Origin: Chloroflexota bacterium
GTDB taxonomy: Bacteria; Chloroflexota; Anaerolineae; JAAYEA01
DNA: 42,419 nt
Direction: 5' to 3'
NCBI GenBank assembly: GCA_019873665.1
Contig: JAIOAV010000005.1
Span: 64,001 to 106,419 of the forward strand
Shown: positions 33,250 through 41,404 of the stretch, one piece after another
Position numbering within the stretch: the first letter of the stretch is position 1
Layout: each line of letters starts with the position of its first letter
Notes under the pieces: generated by a model
What the model saw: only the letters and a program-made list of their open reading frames with translations
Database searches by the model: none
What the model was told of the DNA's origin: nothing
Made by a program: the position numbers and the translations under genes

Positions 33250-33858
33250 ATGGAGATTCGCGAGATCGAGCGGGGAGATGCACGTGCGGCGGCACTTCTG
33301 CACATCGAGGGGCAACCGGGCACCTTTCTCACATCGCTGGGCGTCGAGTTCTTGACGGCGTTCTATGCGCAGCTCGCCGATTCCGTGCATGGCTATGCCT
33401 TTGTGGCCACGGATGGCGGGCGTGTCCTGGGCATCATTGTCGGCACGCGCGACACGCACGCGCTCTACAAGGAGCTGCTGCTGAAGCGGGGCATTCACCT
33501 GGCCTGGCCGGTAGCTCGCCGGTTGCTGAAGACACCTTCTCTTCTGGGGCGAGTGGTCAAATCGCTCTTTTACCCATCCAAGGTGCACGCCACGCCAGGA
33601 GACGCGGAATTCCTGTTCATCGGCGTCGCCACAGAGGCGCGCCGCCATGGCATCGGCAGCCGCATGTTCGAGGCGCTGGTCGCGGAATCGCAAAGGCGAG
33701 GCGCCAAACGGCTTCTCTCAACGGTCGAGGTTACAAACGACCTGTCGAACGCCTTTCATGCCAAATGGGGCTTTGCCAAGATAGACACCATTGAGCTGTT
33801 TGGCCGTCCGATGAACGTGTACGCGCTGCCCCTTGTCTCGAGTCAAGCGCCGAGTTGA
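33250..33858 (+). CDS. GNAT-family N-acetyltransferase
   Basis: 202 residues. The acetyl-CoA site is visible as F-I-G-V-A-T-E-A-R-R-H-G-I-G-S-R-M-F, the V/I-x-x-x-x-R/Q-x-x-G-x-G/A core of GNAT enzymes, followed by V-E-V-T-N-D-L-S-N-A-F-H-A-K-W-G-F typical of motif B. An N-terminal section (L-L-H-I-E-G-Q-P-G-T-F-L) contains the substrate-facing region. A basic middle insertion of about 50 residues (L-L-L-K-R-G-I-H-L-A-W-P) looks amphipathic and may touch the membrane. Right after the aminotransferase, with GAGGGAGG as ribosome site, it probably N-acylates the new amino sugar (inference from context). Ribosomal-protein or small-molecule acetylation cannot be excluded. Confidence 0.85.
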   Translation: MEIREIERGDARAAALLHIEGQPGTFLTSLGVEFLTAFYAQLADSVHGYAFVATDGGRVLGIIVGTRDTHALYKELLLKRGIHLAWPVARRLLKTPSLLGRVVKSLFYPSKVHATPGDAEFLFIGVATEARRHGIGSRMFEALVAESQRRGAKRLLSTVEVTNDLSNAFHAKWGFAKIDTIELFGRPMNVYALPLVSSQAPS

Positions 33859-33866
33859 GGCCCAGG

Positions 33867-36209
33867 ATGTCTGCGGCGGAGCATGATGGCTTGAGCGCGG
33901 GACAAGCCCATGTTGCGCGCGGGTGGCGGCGCTGGGCGGACTGGGTACTGCTGACGCTGATCGTCCTGCTGGCGCTGCGCGGCTGGCTGGCGCCGGGCAG
34001 GATCGCCAGCCCACGGCTGGAGATGGTGCCGGAGCTGAGCATCATCTGGATGGCCAAGGAGCGTCTGCTGCAAAGTGGCCCGCTGGGCGAGTGGGTGACA
34101 TTCGAATTCGCTGGCTTCCCGTATGTCCGATTCCTGGCGTACCCGCTCTACGATGGCATGGCCGCGCTCTCCATTCTCACCGGCTGGTCGCTGGATAGCA
34201 TTTTCAAGGCAGCGTTTGTCCTGGCGTTTGTCATTTCGGGGATCACGTTCTATGAGCTGGCGCGCGCGTTGACGCGCTGCCGCGGCGCGGCGCTGGTGGC
34301 CGGCGTCATCTATGCGCTCTTTCCCTTTCACCTGCACGGTGCTTCTGAGGCATGGATCCACGCCGTCGCGTGGGCGCTGCTGCCGCTCCTCTTTCTGGCG
34401 TACGAGTCCAGCCGCCAGTGGACGGTCAGCAGCGACATCCACCCCGGGCAGGGCGTGTCCCTGGGGCTGCTCCTGGGCGTGATGCCGATTGTCAGCATCG
34501 AGTACACCTTGCTGACCGCGCCGTTCCTGGGGCTGTATCTGATAGTGCGCGAGGGGATGTGGCTGTGGCGTGCGCGAGGGGCGATCCCGTGGCGTCGCTG
34601 GGTAGCGTATTGGGCGCTAGCCGGCTTGATAGCGATGGGGCTGGCCGCCTTTTTCGTGCTGCCAGCGCTGGTGGAGCTAGAGTACGTCGGCATTCACCTC
34701 AAGCATGGGGTAGAGTCATTTCAGAGCTACGAGCTGCTGCGCGACTATGCGGTGGCCCCGGCGCTGGTGTGGCGTGCCGTGCTCCGGCGCTGGGGTGGCG
34801 ACCTGACCCTAGAACACGTGCCGGTGATCGGCAGCGCTTTCTGGTCCATCGCCTGGTATCCCGGCGTCATCGCCGCCGGGCTGGCGCTGCTGGGGCTGTC
34901 GTGGCTGCGCCGCGACGCGCGGGCGCGGGTGATGCTGGCGCTCCTGTTGGTGGCGCTCCTCTTTGTAGTGGGCGGCTGGCTCCCCTGGAACCCGTTCCCC
35001 CGCCTGCCGTTTGTAGGGCGGCTTTCTGCCTTTCGCGGGGAGCTTTTTGTGGCGTTGGCAGGAGCGCTTCTGGCGGCATGGGGCGTCGAGACGTTACTGC
35101 GTTGGCGGCCTCGCTCGCTGCCGGCGGTGGCGTTGGTCGGTGCACTGCTCGTCCTGGTATTCGCCGACTATATGCCGGCGGCCAAGGCGCTGACCACCGT
35201 GCCTGACTATTTCGCCGCGGATGAGCTGGCGGCCTATCGCTGGCTGGGCGCGCAGGGCGGCGAGCAAGGCGACCGCAGCTTTGAGTTCACGACGACGCAT
35301 CGCGGCACATACCTGCGCAGCTACGCGCTACAATATGACGGCGGACGCCACCTGTGGGGATATTATGACAATGGCGCGCCCCGGCACGTGTGGGCGCTTC
35401 TGAGCTGGGGCGATGTGCCGACGGCGTTGGTGCTCGGCAGCACACGTTATGTGCTCAGCCGCCCCGAAGATAACGGCTCAAACCCAGTTTTCGATCGCAT
35501 CCTGGCCGCGGGCTACACGGAGCGCGTCTGGAAGTCGGCACACCTGACGATCTGGGAGAACCCCGAACCACAGCCCTTTGTGCGCGTCTATGATGATACG
35601 GCGTTCTATCTGGGCGATCCCGAGTACCGGGCGCTGGATATCCTGCCCATCCTGGCACAGCGGGATGTGGCCCTGGTATCGGGGCGCTCCGACTATGCGG
35701 ACGACTATGACCTGGCGACGCTGGCGAATTTCGGAGCGTTGATCGTTCGCCCTCCCTGGGCGCGAGACCAGAAGGTGCAGGCGGAGGTCCAGTCCGCCCT
35801 GGCGGATAGAGTGGTTACCCATCAGCAGGTGCTCGATCGGGGCTGGACTACTCCGGTTGACGCCGCCATGCCGACGCCAGTCGTCTCGTGGCAGCGCCCT
35901 CACCCGGAGCGGATCGAAGTTACAGTGGAGACAGCAGCGCCCGCTATCGTCATGGTGAGCGAGGCGTGGTATCCGAACTGGCGCGCGGAAGTGGATGGCG
36001 CGGCGCAGCCGGTCTGGCGGGTGAACTATGCGTTCCTGGGCGCGGCGGTGCCGCCCGGGCGACACATGCTCGTCTTTCGTTACGAGAAGCCGTGGTATAG
36101 CTGGCTGGGGTATGCCATCACCGGCCTGACGCTGTTGATCGTCGGTGGCGGCCTGTGGTGGAGCCGCGCGTGGCCCGCACCTGCCACTGCCTTGCGCCAC
36201 ACGTCGTAG
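33867..36209 (+). CDS. YfhO/PTPS-related large membrane protein, probable glycosyltransferase
   Basis: About 780 residues with 12 or so membrane helices in the first ~460. P-E-L-S-I-I-W near residue 50 stands where GT-C enzymes have their first outside loop, and F-P-F-H-L-H-G-A-S-E-A-W and W-L-P-W-N-P-F-P-R follow. The C-terminal ~300 residues are soluble and beta-rich, with S-E-A-W-Y-P-N-W-R-A-E-V-D-G and a final helix, the arrangement of YfhO-like proteins and of the gene at 27671. The ATG at 33867 has GAGG six bases upstream; the overlapping TTG at 33855 is a weaker alternative. It is probably an outside-face sugar transferase, but activity is not established for this family member. Confidence 0.8.
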   Translation: MSAAEHDGLSAGQAHVARGWRRWADWVLLTLIVLLALRGWLAPGRIASPRLEMVPELSIIWMAKERLLQSGPLGEWVTFEFAGFPYVRFLAYPLYDGMAALSILTGWSLDSIFKAAFVLAFVISGITFYELARALTRCRGAALVAGVIYALFPFHLHGASEAWIHAVAWALLPLLFLAYESSRQWTVSSDIHPGQGVSLGLLLGVMPIVSIEYTLLTAPFLGLYLIVREGMWLWRARGAIPWRRWVAYWALAGLIAMGLAAFFVLPALVELEYVGIHLKHGVESFQSYELLRDYAVAPALVWRAVLRRWGGDLTLEHVPVIGSAFWSIAWYPGVIAAGLALLGLSWLRRDARARVMLALLLVALLFVVGGWLPWNPFPRLPFVGRLSAFRGELFVALAGALLAAWGVETLLRWRPRSLPAVALVGALLVLVFADYMPAAKALTTVPDYFAADELAAYRWLGAQGGEQGDRSFEFTTTHRGTYLRSYALQYDGGRHLWGYYDNGAPRHVWALLSWGDVPTALVLGSTRYVLSRPEDNGSNPVFDRILAAGYTERVWKSAHLTIWENPEPQPFVRVYDDTAFYLGDPEYRALDILPILAQRDVALVSGRSDYADDYDLATLANFGALIVRPPWARDQKVQAEVQSALADRVVTHQQVLDRGWTTPVDAAMPTPVVSWQRPHPERIEVTVETAAPAIVMVSEAWYPNWRAEVDGAAQPVWRVNYAFLGAAVPPGRHMLVFRYEKPWYSWLGYAITGLTLLIVGGGLWWSRAWPAPATALRHTS

Positions 36210-36241
36210 AACAGGACATCGGAGAAAAAGAGGGTATAGTG

Positions 36242-36982
36242 ATGAGGGTATCCGTCATCTTGCCGACCTATAACGAAGCCAACAACATCGTGCCCCTGAT
36301 GGAGGCGATTGAGGAGTACCTTGATCTGGCGCAGATCCCGCACGAGCTGGTCGTCGTGGACGACAACAGCCCGGACGGCACAGCGCAGATCGTGGCGGAG
36401 CGCGCCAAGGCCAATCCCGATATCCGGCTCTTGGTGCGGACGCAAGAAAGGGGACTTGGCACCGCCATCAAACATGGCATCCGCCATGCCAGCGGCGAGG
36501 TGATCGCCGTGATGGATACCGATTTCAACCACGATCCCAAGATGTTGCCGCAGATGGTCAAGTTTCTCGAATATTATGACATCATCATCGGCTCCCGTTT
36601 CACCATGGGTGGCGGCATGGAAGACAACACCCGCTACTATTTCTCCTTTCTCTATAACATCTTTGTGCGGCTGATTCTGCGCACGCAGGTGCAGGACAAC
36701 CTAAGCGGCTTTTTCACTATGCGTCGCGACAAGCTGATGCGGATGGATCTGGACTATATCTTTCGTGGCTACGGTGAGTGGTTCATGCGCCTCCTTTTTC
36801 TGGCATGGCGCGAGGGATACAGCATGCTCGAAGTGCCGGTGTTTTACGTGCTGCGTCGCCACGGGCAGAGCAAATCGCGCTTTGTGCGCATGATCACCGA
36901 CTATACCAGGACGGTGATCAGCCTGCGGCTGGGCGACTGGAAACGACGAGGCGTATCAGAGCTAGCCCCCGAAGGAAGATAA
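36242..36982 (+). CDS. Polyprenol-phosphate mannosyltransferase-like GT2
   Basis: 246 residues, DPM1-like: V-S-V-I-L-P-T-Y-N-E-A-N-N, V-V-D-D-N-S-P-D-G-T, G-L-G-T-A-I-K-H-G, A-V-M-D-T-D-F-N-H-D-P and G-S-R-F-T-M-G-G-G. No C-terminal membrane pair. The ATG at 36242 is preceded by AGAGGG; the open frame extending to 36155 runs into the previous gene. It differs clearly from the DPM1-like gene at 31359, so the two may load different sugars or face different partners. It is followed after 4 bases by another GT2. Confidence 0.9.
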   Translation: MRVSVILPTYNEANNIVPLMEAIEEYLDLAQIPHELVVVDDNSPDGTAQIVAERAKANPDIRLLVRTQERGLGTAIKHGIRHASGEVIAVMDTDFNHDPKMLPQMVKFLEYYDIIIGSRFTMGGGMEDNTRYYFSFLYNIFVRLILRTQVQDNLSGFFTMRRDKLMRMDLDYIFRGYGEWFMRLLFLAWREGYSMLEVPVFYVLRRHGQSKSRFVRMITDYTRTVISLRLGDWKRRGVSELAPEGR

Positions 36983-36986
36983 GACG

Positions 36987-37745
36987 ATGGCTACAGGCGA
37001 TGCTGCACCACAAAGGCGCGCCCTCAAGCGGCTGATTATCATGCCCGCGCACAACGAAGAGCGCAACATCGTGCCCGTCCTGGAAGAGCTCGGGCCACTC
37101 GCTGTCGGCATGGACATCCTGGTGATTGATGATCTCTCCCGCGATCGGACTGCCGAATATGCGGCGCGGCTGGGCGCGACGGTGATCAGCCTGCCGTGTA
37201 ATCTCGGCTACGGCGGCGCGGTCCAGACCGGTTTCAAGTACGCCGTCGAGCACGGCTATGATGTGGTGGTTATGATGGACGCCGACGGGCAGCATGACCC
37301 GAGTGGCATCGGGGCGCTCTTGCAGGTTGTTGAGAGTGGCGAGGCGGATGTGGCGCTGGGATCGCGCTTCTTGGGGCGGATGGAATACCGCAGCTCCAGG
37401 ATACGTCGGCTAGGGATGGCGGTTTTTGCAGCGCTGGTCTCACGGGTGACCGGGCAGCGCATCACCGACCCGACTACCGGTTTTCAGGCGCTGAACGCGG
37501 CGGCGGTACGCTTTCTCGCGCGCGACCACTATCCCAGCGACTTTCCCGACGCCGACCTGTTGATGGTGCTCCATTTCGCCGGCTTTCGTTTCCAAGAGGT
37601 GCCGGTAACGATGCGCGAGCGCCTGAGCGGGCAGAGTATGCACGCCAGCCTGCGCCCGATCTACTATGTGATCAAGATGTTCCTGTCCATTGCCATCGTG
37701 CTGCTGCGCCAGCGAACGCACCTCGGCGCGCGACGGGCCGACTGA
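36987..37745 (+). CDS. Family 2 glycosyltransferase
   Basis: 252 residues of GT-A fold: I-I-M-P-A-H-N-E-E-R-N-I, L-V-I-D-D-L-S-R-D, N-L-G-Y-G-G-A-V-Q-T-G, V-V-M-M-D-A-D-G-Q-H-D-P, G-S-R-F-L-G, then T-D-P-T-T-G-F-Q-A-L-N. These marks fit polyprenyl-phosphate glycosyltransferases. Such GT2 genes are often found with DUF2304 membrane proteins, and one lies two genes downstream here. A weak hydrophobic C-terminal stretch (I-Y-Y-V-I-K-M-F-L-S-I-A-I-V-L-L) may bind the membrane. The ribosome site is GAAGGAAG. The donor is unknown. Confidence 0.9.
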   Translation: MATGDAAPQRRALKRLIIMPAHNEERNIVPVLEELGPLAVGMDILVIDDLSRDRTAEYAARLGATVISLPCNLGYGGAVQTGFKYAVEHGYDVVVMMDADGQHDPSGIGALLQVVESGEADVALGSRFLGRMEYRSSRIRRLGMAVFAALVSRVTGQRITDPTTGFQALNAAAVRFLARDHYPSDFPDADLLMVLHFAGFRFQEVPVTMRERLSGQSMHASLRPIYYVIKMFLSIAIVLLRQRTHLGARRAD

Positions 37746-37760
37746 ACGGAGCCTACGACG

Positions 37761-38627
37761 ATGCTCAATGCCCTGTCTATTGATGTGGAGGATTGGTATC
37801 ATCCAGAGCTGATTCGCAGCCATGTGACGCCGGGCGAGTTCGAGTCACAGGTGCGCGCAGCGACCGCGCCGATCCTGGCACTGCTGCGCCGTTGTGGTGT
37901 GCGTGCCACTTTTTTCATCGTAGGTGAGCTGATCCCGCGCGTGCCAGACCTGGTCGCCGAGATCGCAGCCGCAGGCCATGAGATCGGCTGCCATGGCATG
38001 TCCCACCGGCCGCTGAACGCGCTGGTGCCGGATGATCTGCGTGCCGAGCTGGCCAGCTACGCCAAGGCGATCTCCTTCCTCCCAGATGTATCGGTGAAGG
38101 GGTTTCGCGCGCCGACCTTTTCGCTGGACAACGAGACCCGCTGGGCAGTGCCTATCCTGCACGAGTTCGGCTACGAGTATGATTCAAGCATCTTTCCTGT
38201 GCGTAACTACCTGTACGGGGTAGCCGATTGCCCCCCGACGCCTTATCGGCTGGGCGCGCAGGATGTAACGCGTCATGATCCGGAAGGCAAGCTGTGGGAG
38301 TTCCCGATGTCCACCTGGCGCTGCGGCGGCTGGAAGATGCCGGTATCGGGCGGTTTCTATCTACGCGCCACACCATGGCCAGTGCTCCGCACACTCCTGC
38401 AAAGAGTCAATGCCAGCGGCGCGCCCTTTGTTATCTACCTGCACCCATGGGAAACGCACGCAGAGACACCCCGCGTGTCGGGCATATCGCCGCTGTCCCG
38501 CTGGCTGACGTACTATAACATCGGGAGCGCGCTTGCCAAGCTAGAACGACTCTTGCAGAGCTTTACCTTATCCACATTGTCTGACGCGCTTGCGGCCTGG
38601 CAGGCGACCCAAGCGGCTCACGCTTGA
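37761..38627 (+). CDS. Polysaccharide deacetylase (DUF3473/XrtA-locus type)
   Basis: 288 residues of the NodB-homology fold. It starts N-A-L-S-I-D-V-E-D-W-Y-H (D8 and D11 of the catalytic set), continues with A-T-F-F-I-V-G-E, the metal site H78-x3-H82 in C-H-G-M-S-H, K-G-F-R-A-P-T-F-S-L, and the DUF3473 tail with P-V-S-G-G-F-Y-L-R and F-V-I-Y-L-H-P-W-E. This subgroup is usual in exosortase/PEP-CTERM polysaccharide loci, where it removes N-acetyl groups from a growing glycan. No exosortase is in this window. No signal peptide is seen, so it may act in the cytoplasm. GGAG precedes the start by about 8 bases. Confidence 0.9.
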   Translation: MLNALSIDVEDWYHPELIRSHVTPGEFESQVRAATAPILALLRRCGVRATFFIVGELIPRVPDLVAEIAAAGHEIGCHGMSHRPLNALVPDDLRAELASYAKAISFLPDVSVKGFRAPTFSLDNETRWAVPILHEFGYEYDSSIFPVRNYLYGVADCPPTPYRLGAQDVTRHDPEGKLWEFPMSTWRCGGWKMPVSGGFYLRATPWPVLRTLLQRVNASGAPFVIYLHPWETHAETPRVSGISPLSRWLTYYNIGSALAKLERLLQSFTLSTLSDALAAWQATQAAHA

Positions 38628-38651
38628 CATATCCTCGAGTTGTCCTATGAT
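38624..38651 (+). promoter_or_regulatory. Strong sigma-70-type promoter inside the end of the deacetylase gene
   Basis: A perfect TTGACA at 38624-38629 overlapping the deacetylase stop codon, a 16-base spacer, and TATGAT at 38646-38651. It would give a leader of about 30 bases to the DUF2304 gene at 38686. It is the clearest promoter within the glycan cluster and divides it into at least two transcription units. Confidence 0.65.
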
Positions 38652-38685
38652 ACAGACAGGTCGAACTAGTCCCTGGAGATGCGAG

Positions 38686-39108
38686 ATGATGTATGCTTCG
38701 GTCCTTCTGACACCATACCTGATGGACGACGCGCTGGAGCCGATGACGTGGCGGGCGCGCATTTTTGTCGCGCTCCTCGGCGTCGCGGTGCTGGTGTATG
38801 TGATGAACCTAGTGCGCACTCGCAAGCTGAAGGAGGAGTACGCCATCCTCTGGCTTTTTGTCGCGGCAGTGCTGGTGATCGCACCGTTCATCGCCGACTG
38901 GCTGGACACCCTCGCCTGGCTGATCGGCGTCGAGTACGCGCCAGCGTTGATCTTTATGCTGGCCATCATCATCTTTCTCTTTATCTTCTTCCAGTTTTCG
39001 GTCAGCATCTCCCGTTTCAGCGAACAGATCAAAGTGCTTACGCAGGACATTGCCTTGCTGCGCCGGCGCATCGAAGAGCTGGAAGCGCGCGAAAGCAAAG
39101 AGGGCTAG
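38686..39108 (+). CDS. DUF2304 small membrane protein
   Basis: About 140 residues with three membrane helices: I-F-V-A-L-L-G-V-A-V-L-V-Y-V, Y-A-I-L-W-L-F-V-A-A-V-L-V-I-A, and A-L-I-F-M-L-A-I-I-I-F-L-F-I-F-F. A charged coiled C-terminus (S-R-F-S-E-Q-I-K-V-L-T-Q-D-I-A-L-L-R-R-R-I-E) follows. The R-K-L-K-E-E-Y-A-I-L-W segment after helix 1 is a hallmark of DUF2304. Family members sit beside GT2 enzymes that make polyprenyl-phosphate sugars and may anchor them or help flip the product; this is unproven. ATG at 38686 or 38689 with GGAGAT upstream; the longer frame from 38590 overlaps the deacetylase gene and the promoter. Confidence 0.85.
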   Translation: MMYASVLLTPYLMDDALEPMTWRARIFVALLGVAVLVYVMNLVRTRKLKEEYAILWLFVAAVLVIAPFIADWLDTLAWLIGVEYAPALIFMLAIIIFLFIFFQFSVSISRFSEQIKVLTQDIALLRRRIEELEARESKEG

Positions 39109-39112
39109 ACTG

Positions 39113-39739
39113 ATGCCCGCGCTCTGGTATCGGTATCCGGCACTTTATGAGTGGAGCCTGCGCCTCCTGCCCGGGGATAGCGATGCCATCTTTCGCACCA
39201 TTGCCGAGATCATCGGCGCCGGGCGCCGGGTCCTAGACCTGGGGTGCGGCCCCGGCACTCTGGCGCGCTATCTCCTGCCCGGCTGCGCCTACGAGGGGTG
39301 GGATCTGAATCCGCGCTTCGCCGCGTACGCGCAACGACGCGGTATCAACGTGCTGGCGCGCGATTGCCTGGACGGCGGGCCATACCCGCCTGTGGAGTGC
39401 ATCGTCATCTCCCGCCTTCTGCATCATCTGGGCAGCCGCGACCACGAGCTGCTCCAACGAACCCTGGCGCAGGCGCGCGAGCGAGTGATCGTCTTTGAGC
39501 CGACGCTAGAGGAGGAGCATCACGGGCTTTATGGGCTCGTGTATCGGCTCCGCGCCTGGCTTGGGCTGGAGACGCTACTGGGCGATCACGACGGCGTGGC
39601 AGCGCACGGCCGCCCCCGCACCAAGGCCGAACTGATGGACTTCCTTGCCACAGAAGCGCCCTGCCAGTTCGTGCAGCCGGACAACATCCTGTTTGCGCTG
39701 GCCGTTTTCGACACACAAGCGAGAGGTGGTGCGACATGA
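39113..39739 (+). CDS. Class I SAM-dependent methyltransferase
   Basis: 208 residues. The SAM site motif I reads R-V-L-D-L-G-C-G-P-G-T-L, followed by the acidic W-D-L-N-P-R at the end of strand 2 and I-V-I-S-R-L-L-H-H-L at motif II. Short for the class but complete. AGAGGG precedes the ATG by about 9 bases, four bases after the DUF2304 stop. It overlaps the next glycosyltransferase gene by ATGA. In this context it may methylate a sugar or lipid carrier; nothing in the sequence defines the acceptor. Confidence 0.88.
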   Translation: MPALWYRYPALYEWSLRLLPGDSDAIFRTIAEIIGAGRRVLDLGCGPGTLARYLLPGCAYEGWDLNPRFAAYAQRRGINVLARDCLDGGPYPPVECIVISRLLHHLGSRDHELLQRTLAQARERVIVFEPTLEEEHHGLYGLVYRLRAWLGLETLLGDHDGVAAHGRPRTKAELMDFLATEAPCQFVQPDNILFALAVFDTQARGGAT

Positions 39740-41403
39740 CCGATTCGCAGGAGATATCCTATCCGCAGCGGCGCATCTTGCTGGCGGTTATCGCCATATT
39801 GCTGCTCGCGCTGGCGGTACGATTTGCGATCGCGCTGCAAGATCGCGTTGTGTGGGGCGATGAGCCGTTCTATCTCTGGCTGGGTCGCAACTGGCTCACC
39901 GGGCAGGGATATAGCTTTACCGGCTACCCCGACGTGCATCATACTCCTCTCTACCCCTTGCTGGCAGGCGTGCTTTACCTCTTGACAGGGGACCTCGATG
40001 TCGCCAGCCGCATCTGGTATGTGCTCCTGGGCGCGGCGCTGGTCGTGCCGATCTACCTCATCGCCGCGCGGATGTATGGACAGCGTGCCGGGTTGGTGGC
40101 GGGACTGCTGGTAGCACTCCATCCGGCGCTCACCGCTGCCATTCCCCGCTGGGGCACGATGACGGAGCCGCTATATTATCTCCTGGTCTATGGTGGCCTC
40201 TATGCTTTGCTGGTGGCTCTGGATCGCGACGCGATATGGGCGTGGGGACTGGGTGGCATCCTCCTCGGCCTCGCTTATCTCACGCGTCCAGAGGCGAGCG
40301 GCTACCTGCTGCTCTTTGGCGCCTATCTGCTCCTGGTGCGGCTGCTGCAGAAGCGCCTCTTCACCCGGCATACTCTTCTCGCTCTGGTGGCATATATCAT
40401 CGGCTTTGCGTTCTTTTTCGTGCCGTATGCCGTCTATGTACGAATCGAGACAGGCGAGTGGATGGTGAGCGAGAAGGCGGGTGTGACGTTCCTCACCGGC
40501 ATCCCACTCGCCTTTGGCGATGTGGCTGGTTTTGACAAGGCGACATGGGAGCTGGACCGCACCGGCGAGGAGGTGATCTTTTTCTCGCGCGAGAGCTACA
40601 CCATGAGCATGACCGACTGGATCCTGGCGCACCCGCGCGATTTCTTGCGGCTGATCTATCGCAATGCGCAACGCTTCGCGAACGGCCTGTTCTCCGCCGG
40701 CATGTTCCTGCCGCTGTTCGTGCCGCTCCTGACGCTGGCGTGGTTTCATGCCCCCTGGTCCAAGCAGCGCACCACGCGGGAAGGAATGCTGCTCATCTCA
40801 CTCGGGCCGGCGCTAGGCTTCTTGCTCTTTGTCGTGGTAGATCGTTATATCGCAGTGATCTTGCCGCTGCTGATGGTCTGGCTGGCGCAGGGCTTGGTCG
40901 TGTTTGCTGACTGGCTGGTGGGCACGGTGCGGAGTCTGTTTGCGCCCTCACCAGAGGCGGAAGCGCAGCCACCGGCGCGGTGGCGCACGGCACTGTGGGC
41001 GCTGCCGGTGGTGGTTGTCCTCCTCTTTTTCATTGCCGTCACGCCGCGCGTCTGGGCACGCACGAGCCTCGGCTCCTACCGGCCAGCGCACAAGACAATC
41101 GGCCTCTGGCTGCAACACGAGGTAACGCCAGACACGGTCATCATGGCACGCTATCCGGCGATCGCTTTTCACGCCGACGCTCGCTGGGTGCCCACGCCGA
41201 ACGCGACGTACGACGAGATCATGCACTATGCTCGCGTCAAGGGAGCCCGCTACTGGGTGCTCGATGAGCTGGAGACGACTAACCTGCGCCCGCAACTGGG
41301 CTTTCTCGTGCAGGATGGCAAGCAGCCGCCAGTGGAGCTACGTCTGGTATATACCATGACCAGTGAAGGGAAAAGGCTGGTCGTCTACGAACTGGTCAGA
41401 TAG
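39736..41403 (+). CDS. GT39/PMT-like membrane glycosyltransferase
   Basis: 555 residues and about 11-12 membrane helices. The first outside loop has V-V-W-G-D42-E43-P-F-Y, the acidic pair expected of GT-C catalysts, followed by H-H-T-P-L-Y-P-L-L and R-W-G-T-M-T-E-P-L-Y-Y. The C-terminal domain (H-K-T-I-G-L-W-L-Q-H; R-Y-P-A-I-A-F-H-A-D-A-R-W-V-P) is soluble and lies outside. ATG overlaps the methyltransferase stop, giving coupled translation. Probably uses a polyprenyl-phosphate sugar made by the GT2 enzymes upstream. It is more distant from the 24597/26103 pair than those are from each other. Confidence 0.87.
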   Translation: MTDSQEISYPQRRILLAVIAILLLALAVRFAIALQDRVVWGDEPFYLWLGRNWLTGQGYSFTGYPDVHHTPLYPLLAGVLYLLTGDLDVASRIWYVLLGAALVVPIYLIAARMYGQRAGLVAGLLVALHPALTAAIPRWGTMTEPLYYLLVYGGLYALLVALDRDAIWAWGLGGILLGLAYLTRPEASGYLLLFGAYLLLVRLLQKRLFTRHTLLALVAYIIGFAFFFVPYAVYVRIETGEWMVSEKAGVTFLTGIPLAFGDVAGFDKATWELDRTGEEVIFFSRESYTMSMTDWILAHPRDFLRLIYRNAQRFANGLFSAGMFLPLFVPLLTLAWFHAPWSKQRTTREGMLLISLGPALGFLLFVVVDRYIAVILPLLMVWLAQGLVVFADWLVGTVRSLFAPSPEAEAQPPARWRTALWALPVVVVLLFFIAVTPRVWARTSLGSYRPAHKTIGLWLQHEVTPDTVIMARYPAIAFHADARWVPTPNATYDEIMHYARVKGARYWVLDELETTNLRPQLGFLVQDGKQPPVELRLVYTMTSEGKRLVVYELVR

Positions 41404-41404
41404 G

